64,000 nucleotides of DNA from Candidatus Kuenenia stuttgartensis. GTDB taxonomy: Bacteria > Planctomycetota > Planctomycetia > Gemmatales > Gemmataceae. The DNA is taken from assembly GCA_945875585.1 (NCBI GenBank), contig CAMCLK010000003.1:62001-126000 (forward strand), given 5' to 3'. The notes under the pieces are model-generated. The model was not told the DNA's origin. It did no database searches and was given only the letters and a program-made list of their open reading frames with translations. A program made the position numbers and the translations under genes. Positions 46,164 through 56,700 of this stretch are shown here, one piece after another; within the stretch, counting starts at the first letter, position 1, and each line of letters opens with the position of its first letter.

Positions 46164-47702
46164 ATGGTTCGAAATCGATCTCGCACAGATTCATCAGAAG
46201 TATCTGGCGCTGGCTGGGTAGGCATTGCGGATTCGCTTGTTGGTGGATTGGTGTTGTTTTTGTTGATTGCATTGGTGACTGCAAATCAATTGTACAAAGC
46301 GAACTTACTGGTTGATGATTTTCAAGAAAAACTAGTAGCTTCTGAAAAGGAAAATAAATTTTGTGAAGACAAGGTGTCGAATCTCAGTGCCGAATTAGTA
46401 AGCCTTAAGAAAATGCATGCGGAAATTGTCGATGAACTTGCGCGCAAATCTGAAGACAATACTAACCTTAAAAAAAGTGTCGCCAAACTTGAAGGCATGG
46501 TTGAAGAGCTTCTGGCCCAGCAGACCAACTTGTACGCGCAATTAAAGGTGTTTGCCTCAAAAGCTTCCGATTTCGACACGATCGTTAAAATCTTCAATTC
46601 AACTGACAGCAAAATTGTTGCAAAACTTTTACAACTTAAAAGGGATCTTGATTTATTTGGGACTTTAGCAAAAGGTGATGCTGCCGACCTCGCCAATCGT
46701 AAAAGGGTTCTTGATAAAATCCTCATGATTTTCAAATCGAATTTAAATGATATTGTTGCTGTTTTAGAAGCTATTAAAAAAGAATCAGATACCGAAGTAA
46801 AAATCAATCAACAAGCGTATGCCGATCTTAAAGGCAAAGCGAACGAGCTTTTACAGCTCAAAGATTTCCTGGCAAAACGACCGAAGGATTCTTCGGTTCA
46901 TCGGGAACTTTTGTCAATAAAAGGCGAGCTTAAAAAGGCCGTTATAATCCTAGATTTTTCTGGCAGTATGGCTGAAAAGCGAGATAACCAAGAAAGCCGT
47001 TGGGTTGTTGCTAAGAATTATATTAACAATGTGTGCGAATATTTGGACATGGATGAGTGCGCTCTTATTGTTTTCAGTTATGACATTAAAGTTTTTGGCA
47101 AAAATAACACTAGTTTTGACAAGAAGCCTGAAGAACCTGCCCAAGAAATCGGTGATCTGGAATTAATTATGCGCGGATATACCGAACAACGAGATCTCAG
47201 CCTCAGGGAGCAAGATTCTATATTTGGATTAACAAAGCTAACGCAAGGTGATTTGAATAGCCTTCGCAACCTGAGATTATTCAAGCTTCGCGGCCAACCT
47301 AATGACAGACAACTTCTGAAGAACACCGTCACTAATCTTCCCGAACCATTTGGCGGAACGAATACCCTTAAAGCTCTTAACGCCGCATTGGAAATTGATG
47401 GCGTGACAAATATCCTCCTATTCACTGATGGAGAACCTGGAGTGATGGCTGAGAGACTATCTGCCGAAGAAAATAATAAACTCAAGAACAGTGGCATTCG
47501 AATTAAACCACCTGATTTTAAATACCAGCGAAATTGGATTTTTAATATGATAGATCGTCAAAAGGAGGCATATAAAGATGCTGGTAAGCAGTTCCCTAAA
47601 ATCAATGCTATTGGGATTGGCGATTACTTTGACAAAGATTTATCCAGCTTCCTAAGAACACTATCGGAAGAAAAGACCGGTGGCAGTTTTCAAGGCAGAT
47701 AA
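46164..47702 (+). CDS. MotB/ZorB-like membrane protein with VWA domain instead of OmpA domain
   Basis: AAAGGA precedes ATG. The 512-aa protein has a short cytoplasmic N-terminus and a TM helix GWVGIADSLVGGLVLFLLIAL (17-37) whose D23 lies where MotB and ZorB have the proton-carrying aspartate (MotB reads YADFMTAMMA). Coiled coil follows (about 45-115), then helices to about 250. From residue about 258 there is a VWA domain with an intact MIDAS: DFSGSM, EPFGGTNTL and LLFTDGEPG. The expected peptidoglycan-binding OmpA domain is absent. Coupled with the MotA-like gene upstream it forms a stator whose periplasmic end is an adhesion-type domain. Confidence 0.82.
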   Translation: MVRNRSRTDSSEVSGAGWVGIADSLVGGLVLFLLIALVTANQLYKANLLVDDFQEKLVASEKENKFCEDKVSNLSAELVSLKKMHAEIVDELARKSEDNTNLKKSVAKLEGMVEELLAQQTNLYAQLKVFASKASDFDTIVKIFNSTDSKIVAKLLQLKRDLDLFGTLAKGDAADLANRKRVLDKILMIFKSNLNDIVAVLEAIKKESDTEVKINQQAYADLKGKANELLQLKDFLAKRPKDSSVHRELLSIKGELKKAVIILDFSGSMAEKRDNQESRWVVAKNYINNVCEYLDMDECALIVFSYDIKVFGKNNTSFDKKPEEPAQEIGDLELIMRGYTEQRDLSLREQDSIFGLTKLTQGDLNSLRNLRLFKLRGQPNDRQLLKNTVTNLPEPFGGTNTLKALNAALEIDGVTNILLFTDGEPGVMAERLSAEENNKLKNSGIRIKPPDFKYQRNWIFNMIDRQKEAYKDAGKQFPKINAIGIGDYFDKDLSSFLRTLSEEKTGGSFQGR

Positions 47703-47846
47703 ACCTTGTAGGTTGCCGCAACTATTGGTCGCGTCCGTCAAGTTACGCACATTAATATTAGTGAACCGCAAAGCCGTAATGGCTTCATGGTCTGATTACA
47801 TTCTGGTGGTATCATTCTCAATTCAGCATTGGTTGGTTTGAGATCA

Positions 47847-49667
47847 TTATTTTTTTGGAAATGACACAGGTATCCTTATGTTTTCGATAAATCTACCATC
47901 ATCAGCAATTCCTTTGGCATACAAAACAACATCACCCCTGGTAATGAGGCCAGGGATTGATTCGATATCACTCATAAAAAGCAAGCTAATACCCTTAACC
48001 TGATCCGTCGTTACAAATGGACCTTTCTCAAACGCCGATATTTGGAAAAGGTTCATTGAAATCGCTGGACGAAAGACAATGACGGGTTGCCCTTGTTTTT
48101 GCATACCTGGCAACCCTGAATTATAAATATTTACAGAACAATATGCATCAGGCCCAAAGATTTGGATTTTTTCAGGAAATTCAAAGGGTCTGCCCTTGGC
48201 ATCAATGTAAGACAATCCCGCAGTCACTGGAATCATGGGATCAATACCATCTAATTTTCCCGAATGATCATTGGATCGATTATCGGCAATATCACGAGGC
48301 GTGAAAGATGGAGTCCCCGTCTTGACCTTTCCGGGCCTAGGCAATTCCAAAAGCACATACCCTGATTTCCGTAAAGGATTTGCCTGAACATCCACTGGAA
48401 TTTCAACCGAGCCGGTTGGAAACTGCAGCGTCATGGTTTTGGGTGGAACAGGATCAATCATCTTGAGAGCAAGGAATCTGGCATTTGGACGGGACTGTAC
48501 GGAAACCATTGCCAGAGATTCCCAATAAATGGGCTTAATGCTTTCCATGACAACTTTTGCTCGGTCTGCAAAAGATTTGTCTTCAGGGCTGATTGATAAT
48601 TTTACCAGTTCATCAATTCCACCTGCCTTCTCGAATTGGGATTTCCTGCTCAGCGCAATCGCCCTATCGACGACAAACTTACCGGTACCAGCTAAATCCA
48701 TTGCAACAACAAGCGCAGGTAAAAATCCAGGAAACTGTTCAATTATCCGGTCGGCTTTAACCTCATTGGAAACGGACTGAATCTGTTCCAAAGCGATGAT
48801 CAATTTGGCTGACTGACATGAAGGGTGGATGTTACAAACATTCAATAAATGTTCAGTTGGCTTTTCAAAAACCTTCGATTTCTTGACAAATTCCGCATAC
48901 TCGAGGTAAACACCAAAACATTCCTTGGAATCAAAATCAAAAATGCTGCGATAGGCTTTGTCTGCTTCCGTATCCTTGCCTTTTCCTTTATAAACCCGAG
49001 CATTAGCAAGGAATTGCGAAGATGTTGAAGGATTCGGATTGATCCCAGGAATGACCTCAGCTGGAGGAGGTTTTGGAGTTTGTTGCACAACTATCGCTTC
49101 TGAAACAGTTGATTGATCCATCTGGTTGGACCCGGTGCCAAATAAGCTCCATGTGATCCATACACCAAGTGAAATCAGCAACATCACGCCCACGATGGAA
49201 CCAAAAATCACCTTGCCACGATTAACATTAAGCCATGACGGTTGCGAATCTATCAGGTCGATCAAATTGTTGATCAATGTCCGCGTAACCTTGCCACGAT
49301 GGCCAATGGCTTGTTTAAGAGCCAATTTTTTGAGGTCCATAGGCAGATCTGATGCAACGATAGTATCGGTCTCATCAATGATTGGAATGATGTGCGCGTT
49401 CATGGCCAAGGCCATGCTTACTTCAATCGCCACACTGCATTTCGAATCATTGGTTAACGCATTCAGTATTCCATCATTCAGAACAACAATAACGTCTTTT
49501 GCAGATCCAATAATTGAGCGCATTTCACGTTCGGTTAACTTATCGTTTTTCGAATGATTTGGGATATAAACACTGAAACCACGCCCTCTCAATTCGCGGG
49601 TCAATGTTTTGGCAAATTTTGATCCCACCGAAAGATCGTAGCTGATATAAATGTCTTGTCTGGCCAT
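47847..49667 (-). CDS. TIR-domain protein with TM helix and large extracytoplasmic part
   Basis: ATG 49667 has GAAGGAT 8 bases upstream. Residues 1-135 form a TIR domain: DIYISYDLSVGSKFAKTL, RGRGFSVYIP, AKDVIVVLNDG and CSVAIEVSMALAMNAHIIPII, with the Glu of AIEV at the position of the catalytic glutamate of NAD-cleaving TIRs. A TM helix spans about 149-172 (VIFGSIVGVMLLISLGVWITW). The remaining 430 residues have TPR-like helices (about 225-350) followed by a beta-rich domain. This could signal across the membrane by NAD breakdown, or act as a scaffold if inactive. It is the last gene of the minus cluster. Confidence 0.8.
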   Translation of the reverse strand: MARQDIYISYDLSVGSKFAKTLTRELRGRGFSVYIPNHSKNDKLTEREMRSIIGSAKDVIVVLNDGILNALTNDSKCSVAIEVSMALAMNAHIIPIIDETDTIVASDLPMDLKKLALKQAIGHRGKVTRTLINNLIDLIDSQPSWLNVNRGKVIFGSIVGVMLLISLGVWITWSLFGTGSNQMDQSTVSEAIVVQQTPKPPPAEVIPGINPNPSTSSQFLANARVYKGKGKDTEADKAYRSIFDFDSKECFGVYLEYAEFVKKSKVFEKPTEHLLNVCNIHPSCQSAKLIIALEQIQSVSNEVKADRIIEQFPGFLPALVVAMDLAGTGKFVVDRAIALSRKSQFEKAGGIDELVKLSISPEDKSFADRAKVVMESIKPIYWESLAMVSVQSRPNARFLALKMIDPVPPKTMTLQFPTGSVEIPVDVQANPLRKSGYVLLELPRPGKVKTGTPSFTPRDIADNRSNDHSGKLDGIDPMIPVTAGLSYIDAKGRPFEFPEKIQIFGPDAYCSVNIYNSGLPGMQKQGQPVIVFRPAISMNLFQISAFEKGPFVTTDQVKGISLLFMSDIESIPGLITRGDVVLYAKGIADDGRFIENIRIPVSFPKK

Positions 49668-49783
49668 GATTCCATCCTTCATCACAAGAAATAAGTCATA
49701 AAATAAAAAAGCAATTCGTTTGGTTCAAAATAATCACCCAGATCGGAACAACGTGATGCAAGTGCTTGTATACAACTAAGCCA

Positions 49784-50764
49784 TCACCGCGCGTATTTAT
49801 TCAGCAACTCCCTATCTTCGATAGATTCAAGGACATCCATTTTCTGACGATGTTCCAATCCGATCATGATGCCACGGAGACGCTCATATTCATCACTTCC
49901 AAGGCTTGCCACGTCTTTATTCAACGATCGTTTCTTCAGTTCAATTTCGATAATTTCACGAGCTTCAGCCATCAACTGAATGCGATCATCAATTTTTTGA
50001 ATTTTAACTTCATTTTCAGACATAGCTGACGCGTGGATTTCATCGAGTCGGTCTTGCTGTCGGCCATCGTTGTGCCGGGATATCCGCTTTTTGGCAATGG
50101 CGCGTTGTTCAGCTATTAATTTCAACCGAGACTGTTGCAGTTGCGGGATATCACGTTTGATTTTATCGAGTTGAGCAACTAATTGTGTTTCCTCCGAAGA
50201 GGAAGGACCAGCCAAATGAACCCAATCGCTTGGCTGAATCGCTCCTGCTGGAAGTGGGTGGCCGGTATCCGAGCTTTCAAAACCATTTTCATCGAATTCC
50301 TTGACCTGAGCCAAATGGATTTCACCATTATCCTGTTTTTCCAAATGAAAAAGCATACCGCTTTCAGCCGGGTTGCCCGGCTTAAACAATCGCAGTGTGT
50401 AACTGGACCCGTTTATCGAGTCCTTCTGCGGACTGAGACGATATGCCAAGCGCGATGGCGTTCTTGCATCGCTGAAATGAGCAGTCGCCGTTGCATCGCT
50501 GCCGAAATCGAGTGATTCAATCGAATCTAATGCCTTAGCTTCAGTGGCCCAACGTCCCCAGAGAAAAGCTTGCTCTGGATTTTCCTTCATTTTCTGCTGG
50601 ATTGATTTGTCAAACCACAAGCTTGCATTAGCCCCACTGGAGGGGCCTTGCTTGTTCACGCCAGCTTTGGTTGCTGGAGCAGTTCCGCCACAACCTGTCA
50701 TGCTCATACACACATGAATGAACACGACAGATTGTATCAGGATGGGGGCGCCATTAATTTTCAT
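49784..50764 (-). CDS. Lipoprotein with helical C-terminal half, unknown function
   Basis: The 326-aa protein has a signal sequence ending in the lipobox-like SMTGCGG (Cys about 25), so it is probably lipid-anchored. The middle (about 45-190) is beta-rich and polar. The C-terminal third is a long charged coiled coil (KIKRDIPQLQQSRLKLIAEQ). No family recognised. It lies 26 bp downstream of another lipoprotein gene on the same strand, so the two are likely cotranscribed. Confidence 0.75.
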   Translation of the reverse strand: MKINGAPILIQSVVFIHVCMSMTGCGGTAPATKAGVNKQGPSSGANASLWFDKSIQQKMKENPEQAFLWGRWATEAKALDSIESLDFGSDATATAHFSDARTPSRLAYRLSPQKDSINGSSYTLRLFKPGNPAESGMLFHLEKQDNGEIHLAQVKEFDENGFESSDTGHPLPAGAIQPSDWVHLAGPSSSEETQLVAQLDKIKRDIPQLQQSRLKLIAEQRAIAKKRISRHNDGRQQDRLDEIHASAMSENEVKIQKIDDRIQLMAEAREIIEIELKKRSLNKDVASLGSDEYERLRGIMIGLEHRQKMDVLESIEDRELLNKYAR

Positions 50765-50790
50765 GATCGCAGCCCATTTTACACAAATTC

Positions 50791-51591
50791 TTACTTGCCG
50801 CCCAAAGCTTTTTCAATGTCGGCGATAGTAGCAGGAGCCTTCGTTTTTCCTAACAATGATTCGGCGTCTGATATCTGTTTGGTTAAGGCACCAGCACCGT
50901 TACTTGAATCATTGATTGTTCCAATCCGTACACGCACATCGACGCCTAGCTTGTTGATTTTTTCCTGTATAGCTGCCATTGATTCTTCCATCGATGCCGT
51001 ATTGTCTCCGACAACCGTCGCGGTCTTTTCAATTTCCTTCGCAGCAATCAACTGTGAATCTAAAATGGAGAGTTGTTGAGAAAAATCGGTAAGCGTTTCA
51101 GTGATCACTTTTTCTTTTGCATTTAATGACTCAAGGCTGGAAGACAGATTACTCCTTGCGATTTCAAGGCCTTTTAGGCTTGATTCATTCGCATCATGGA
51201 TATTAATCATGTCCTTGGCAAGCTTTCCGAGACTTTCACCTTCGTATTTCTTGTCTGAAATCACGAAAGGCATTTTGTCTTTCATGGCTGAAAGCATGTC
51301 TTTCAACATGCTTTCAGTTTTTGCTTTGCGTTCGACGTATGGCGCCATTTTCTTGTCGAATTGCTCCAACTGAATCTGCATGGTTATTCGCGAAGCTTTA
51401 TATGAGTTGAGCGTCTGCTTGGAAGACTGCATCGCATCCTTTATTTCCTGCCGTTTGACATCCATTTCGCCAATCGATTTGTTGATGGCGTCCTGCAGTT
51501 TGGCCATACCAACTTTGACTTGTGGGCCTGTTACCACACCGCAACCGCTCAGCAATACAACAATAAGAGGTATCACGCGTATGTTCAACAT
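50791..51591 (-). CDS. Coiled-coil lipoprotein, unknown function
   Basis: ATG 51591 has GGAGGACGGG upstream and starts a lipoprotein signal (MLNIRVIPLIVVLLSGCG, Cys 17). Nearly all the rest of the 266-aa protein is heptad-patterned coiled coil, with three long helices (about 30-75, 80-110, 140-200) and no globular domain. Such proteins often form periplasmic spacers or trimeric rods. It is followed by a second lipoprotein gene and preceded by the RCK/RyR gene (about 140 bp). Confidence 0.78.
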   Translation of the reverse strand: MLNIRVIPLIVVLLSGCGVVTGPQVKVGMAKLQDAINKSIGEMDVKRQEIKDAMQSSKQTLNSYKASRITMQIQLEQFDKKMAPYVERKAKTESMLKDMLSAMKDKMPFVISDKKYEGESLGKLAKDMINIHDANESSLKGLEIARSNLSSSLESLNAKEKVITETLTDFSQQLSILDSQLIAAKEIEKTATVVGDNTASMEESMAAIQEKINKLGVDVRVRIGTINDSSNGAGALTKQISDAESLLGKTKAPATIADIEKALGGK

Positions 51592-51728
51592 GTTTCCCGT
51601 CCTCCATTCTCTGGGGTTTTCTGAAGTAAAGCCATTCATCATATTACCTTTCAATAACAAAAACCTATCCGAGATTTAGGTATTATCAAGAATCGAAACC
51701 ATTTTACCATACCGCTCCTTGAATACCA

Positions 51729-53522
51729 TCATTTTCTTACAATCAACCAACCCATTTTTGCCAATTCATTTGGCATTTTGCGTACTGTGTCCCTGTCATA
51801 ATCCTTGATTTTTTCGCTTAATTCATCATAAGTAACCAGATTATCGTGGTGCTTTGTGGCATCGTTGCGCGGTCCCAGCTTCCACCCATCAAGCCATTTG
51901 CTGGCATTCCACCGAGAATGCTCCATCCTTGCCAATACTTCGATTTCATCACTTGTTAAGGTAGCTGGCTCTTTTCCTTTGGCTTTCTCCATTTCCATCA
52001 TCTCGCAACCAATTGCACGCAACTTCACTTCCCAATGGTCTGCACTATGGCGATTGTCGGCACGATAGATCTCTGATAATTCCGCCCATGGTTTATGCGC
52101 GGGTTTCTCAATCCATTCCCCGGGCTTGGCTGTCATTTTTTGAATATGGACTAGCTGCAAGTAGTTGGCATGAAGGTTATAAGCCAAACGATCTAGTTCT
52201 TGTTGACGCACAACCGCAACGCGACCGGCCCAATGTTTGCCTTCGTAAACACGCAATATGGGCAGCACTGTGTCACGCTCAAGAATAGCTCTAATACTTT
52301 CTGTGTATTCCAGTTGCAGAAAAATTGGAATATTGATTCCAAGCAATGCATTTTTTAGCCCCATTCCAGTAGCCAAAGTCACGCCATCGCCTTGACGCGC
52401 TATGTAAAGCGTGGTCAAACTGTTGCATTTATCCACCAAACTCTTAATGATTTTCTGCCCATCGATGGTATCAGGCTCCACGTCATGGACATGTACATCG
52501 ATAATGCTTTCCAACTGAGGATACCGAAACAGTAAACCACTCAACGTTTTTGTTGCCTCAGCAAATATCAAATGTGCTTGAGGTTTTTTGCCATTGGCCA
52601 AATGACACAATCGTGCTGCCTGAAGAAGCAAGGCCTCGCTATCCAGAGACCACCCAGCATAAAGCAAACGTGGCTCCATAGGGCTTTCCTGTGTAATGCG
52701 CTGGTAATCCACAGGCCACTGACGCAGATGCATACGAGCACCCGAATGGTTTGTATCGAATCGCTTCAACTCCACCGCACGCGTTGTTTCAGATGCCTGC
52801 TCAACGTTCCGTAGCATCTGAAATAGTTGCGGGTCACCAATATGCGTGTAAAGGTGAAGAGCATTTCTGCCAGGTTCACATCGCGCTTGCCGATAATTCA
52901 TGATTCCGGCAGTAATTGAAACATTGCTGGCATCGTCTCCGCAGGTGACAAAAACGGATTGGGCCCGCTCGACACTAGCCATTTTCAAAATTTCCGCATG
53001 GCGGGCATCCCCCAAGACTACCAGCACCCTCCGTTCGTCCAATTCAAGGAGTTCTTCGGCGGAAATTTGCTGAGCGATGAGAACAACACTATCCCCTTCC
53101 ATCACCAAGTCCGAAACCAGTGTTTGACCTTTAGAACCGTAACCACAAACAATATGGTGGTCCCGCACGCGACCAAGCAGGAAGCGGTTCCACCTGTTTC
53201 CAAATATGGCGATCAAACCTTGAACGACTGTCGCTCCGGCAACGAGAAGTGCCAGCCAACGAGCCGTTTCGAGTTCCCAGCCAACAGGGCTGGGCCGAAC
53301 GCTGCTTTCCGCTGTGAATAGTTGAATTGCGAGGAAAAGCAGGCTTGGCCAGGAATAGTTGCTGTTTGGTTCGGTAGCTTCAAGATTACGAGCAAATCCG
53401 ATAGCTCCCAGAACTATCACCGCCGCCGAGGCCAACCCCATGATCAGCCAAAACAGAACGTGCGCAGGCAGCCATGGGGGATTTCTGGAAAGTGTTTTTG
53501 GCGAACCATATTTATCCATCAT
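51729..53522 (-). CDS. Two-TM RCK (TrkA-N) channel-like protein with C-terminal RyR domain
   Basis: The 597-aa protein has two N-terminal TM helices (about 17-43, HVLFWLIMGLASAAVIVLGAIG, and about 90-110) with a short pore-loop-like segment between. It then has a TrkA-N/RCK Rossmann domain with nucleotide loop CGYGSKGQTL (about 130-139) and VVLGDARHAEIL. A second alpha/beta domain spans about 280-430. The last 75 residues match the RyR domain: MEHSRWNASKWLDGWKLGP and YDRDTVRKMPNELAKMGW. It would be an inner-membrane ion channel gated by a nucleotide or ligand. GGGAGG precedes the ATGATG start. Confidence 0.82.
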   Translation of the reverse strand: MMDKYGSPKTLSRNPPWLPAHVLFWLIMGLASAAVIVLGAIGFARNLEATEPNSNYSWPSLLFLAIQLFTAESSVRPSPVGWELETARWLALLVAGATVVQGLIAIFGNRWNRFLLGRVRDHHIVCGYGSKGQTLVSDLVMEGDSVVLIAQQISAEELLELDERRVLVVLGDARHAEILKMASVERAQSVFVTCGDDASNVSITAGIMNYRQARCEPGRNALHLYTHIGDPQLFQMLRNVEQASETTRAVELKRFDTNHSGARMHLRQWPVDYQRITQESPMEPRLLYAGWSLDSEALLLQAARLCHLANGKKPQAHLIFAEATKTLSGLLFRYPQLESIIDVHVHDVEPDTIDGQKIIKSLVDKCNSLTTLYIARQGDGVTLATGMGLKNALLGINIPIFLQLEYTESIRAILERDTVLPILRVYEGKHWAGRVAVVRQQELDRLAYNLHANYLQLVHIQKMTAKPGEWIEKPAHKPWAELSEIYRADNRHSADHWEVKLRAIGCEMMEMEKAKGKEPATLTSDEIEVLARMEHSRWNASKWLDGWKLGPRNDATKHHDNLVTYDELSEKIKDYDRDTVRKMPNELAKMGWLIVRK

Positions 53523-53788
53523 TGGCCTCCCATACCGTATTGTATTTTCAAGTTTGTATTAATAAATCAAAAGATCGAATGCGCCTGTATTGGTGGCTGA
53601 GGCATGCGGGGTGAATACAAACAGGACAAGCAATTAATGATCGCATAATATTTGTGTGCTAACTTACTAATATTGGATCGAGTTATTTGCCTGTTGAGCA
53701 TTTGCTGTTGCAAAAGTATGTCAACCAACAAGTTCGCCTCAGAAATCACAAATTCGATAATTGTAATCCGATCGGAGGTGGGCATGGA

Positions 53789-56700
53789 TTAATCCTCTAC
53801 GCTAAAAGTCTGTTTACTCAAATCGGAATAATATTTTTGCATGAATTCAACAACCTGGCTAGGATAATGTGGATAAGTAGCTGCCAATTGTTTGGCACCT
53901 TCCAATGCATTTGTTGCATATTCAATTTGTTCAATGCCAAGGCTGGCCGATGCAATTTTGTAAAAACTGATAACAAGATCACGCAAGCTTTCCGGAGTTC
54001 CCAACTGAACCTGTAACGTGCGGGCAATCTCCAAATCCTCAGCAAACAGATCCCGAGCAGCGGCAAGGTTACCCTCCGCTACTTCAATATCGCCCAATCT
54101 GTTGAGTGAAATCGAAGCATCACGCAAGCTTTCCGGCGTACCCATCTGAACCTGCAATGTGCGGGCAATCTCCAAATCCTCAGCAAACAGATCCCGAGCA
54201 GCGGCAAGGTTACCCTCCGCTACTTCAATATCGCCCAATCTGCCGAGTAAAACCGAGACATCGCGCAGGCTTGCCGGTATACCCAACTGAACCTGCAACG
54301 TGCGCCGAATCTCCAAACCCTCAGCAAACACCCCCCGAGCAGCGGTGAGGTTACCCTCCGCTACTTCAATGTCGCCTAATCTTTCGAGTGAAACCGAGAC
54401 ATCGCGCAAGCTTTCCGGAGTTCCCAACTGAACCTGTAACGTGCGCCGAATCTCCAAACCCTCAGCAAACAGATCCCGAGCAGCGGCAAGGTTACCTTCC
54501 GCCGCTTCAATATCACCCAACTTGTTGAGATACACCGAGACATCACGCAAGCTTTCCGGCGTACCCATCTGAACCTGCAATGTGCGGTCAATCTCCAAAC
54601 CCTCAGCAAACAGTCCCCGAGCAGCGGCAAGGTTACCCTCCGCTACTTCAATATCGCCCAATCTGTCGAGTGAAACCGAGACATCGCGCAGGCTTGCCGG
54701 TGTACCCAACTGAACCTGCAACGTGCGGGCTATCTCCAAATCTTCAGCAAACAATGCCCGAGCAACGGTAAGATTTCCTTTCGAAACTTCTAGGACGCCC
54801 AGCCTGTTAAGATACACCGAGACACCCCTAAGACTTTCCGGTGTATCCAACTGAACCTGCAACGAGCGGGCAATCTCCAAACCTTCCGCAAACAAGGCCC
54901 GAGCAACGGAAAGGTTTCCTTCCGAAACTTCCAGATCGCCCAACATCCAAAGAGACTCCAAAATACTTAGAAGACTTTCCGGTGTCTCTAACTGAACCTG
55001 CGACGAGCGGACAATGTCCAAACCTTCCGCAAACATATTCCGCGCAACGGCAAAGTTACCTTCCGCAACTTCGATAAGGCCCAACCGACCAAGAGCCAAG
55101 GAAACACCCCGCTTGCATTCAAAAGTGTCTAACTGAATATTTAAGGAGCGCAAAATATTCAAAACTTCTGCAAATATAACCTTACCAACGGTAAGGTTAC
55201 CCTCCGTAACTTCGATGTCGCCCAAACTGAAAAGTGACACTACGACATCACGCATACTTTCCGTTGTGCCCATCTGAACCTGCAATGTGCGGGCTATCTC
55301 CAAACCTTCCGCAAACAGTCCCCGAGCAACGACAAGGTTACCTTCCGCCGCTTCAATATCACCCAACTTGTTGAGATACACCGAGACATCACGCAAGCTT
55401 TCCGATTCGGGCTTTTCTGCGTACTTGCTTCTGCCAATGGAAAGCAAAGAACTGGCAACTCCCTTGGCTAGTTTAAACGCTCCTGCCGTTTGCAGATGAT
55501 GCAGAAGTTCTGTTCGCACCCCAGAGCCAACAATTTCTGGAGATACTTTCAGCCAATCGAAATCACCCCATGATTTCGCTGCATTCCGAATCCGTTCCCA
55601 AAGGTTGTCGGCGGCGTCTGTGCTTACGGAAATAATTCTGGCCCGCAGCAGCAGGTTGAATGCTTGCGAACCGTGCGTAGGTTCAGTTTCCGAGTCAAAA
55701 ACCAGCATGGCCATCGACAAAAGGTCGCGGCGTTCGGTTGATTCTAGGGCAAGCAAACTGCCTGTAGTATCTGAGACATATTCGCCTGCATCGTCAAAAC
55801 AGGAATCTACCGCTGCGGTCAGCTTTTCGCGCAAGGCAGCAGTAAGTCCTTCTTCCCAATCTGCGCCGTAATCATCGAAATGCCGACGTGCCACGGCATG
55901 AAAAGACCGGTCGCGGAATTCACGTAATAGTGGCGATCCTTCGCCAAGAATCACCAGCGGATTCACGCATTCATCGAGCAGGCGCTCAGGGTCGAGCGAC
56001 ACCCCTTGCGAGCGAGCAAATTCCACAACAATAGAGCGAATAAATCGTATACCCAAGCGGCTGCTCCAGCCTAAGAGTTGCTTCACATCGTCTTCGAGTT
56101 CCTCAAATCTCTGTTCCACCCGCCGAAGCCTATCGTCGGACCATAATTTCACCATCTTTTCCCCCGCAGGGCTCAAAGATTGGCAAATATCCCGATTAAC
56201 AAAGTTGGGCTTATTTTTTCGCAGTTGCCCAACATTCTCAACCATGCTGAGGAAGTTGCCTGCTGCCTTGTGCAGTAAGAGTTCGCACTGCGGTTGGGTG
56301 AGGCCGGGCAGTTCGGCGCCGAGGTAGTTGCGGAGTGTTATGGCATCGGCAGCGCCCAACACACGGCAGGAAACACCGTTACAATGCTCGAATCTGGCTA
56401 GGCTAGCAGCGCGTTCGATGTCTGCCAAAAGCATCAACTGACGCCATTCACGCTCCCAATGCGTGACAACCACCAACAATGGCCATTTTTTAAGGGAAGC
56501 CTCTGCCCATAATTGGTGCAGGAATTGTAACGTGAGGTTATCGATCCATTGGGCATCATCCAGCCAAAGTACCGTTGGCAGAGCGCCCCGGCCGCGAAAA
56601 ACCTCGCGCAGCGAATCGAGCATTTCCTCGCCGGCATCTTTGGCCTTGGATTCGGTTCGATCACGTGCTGACAGGTTGGATTCGCTTCTGTCTTTGACAA

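Noticed and set aside
44179-47702. Classical Zorya system
   Set aside because: ZorA-like and MotB-type partner are present, but the OmpA domain is missing and no ZorC, ZorD or ZorE gene is adjacent. Resemblance is limited to the stator.
53960-55369. CRISPR-like regularly spaced repeats
   Set aside because: The period is 141 bp with no unique spacers, and it is fully in frame inside the STAND ATPase gene.
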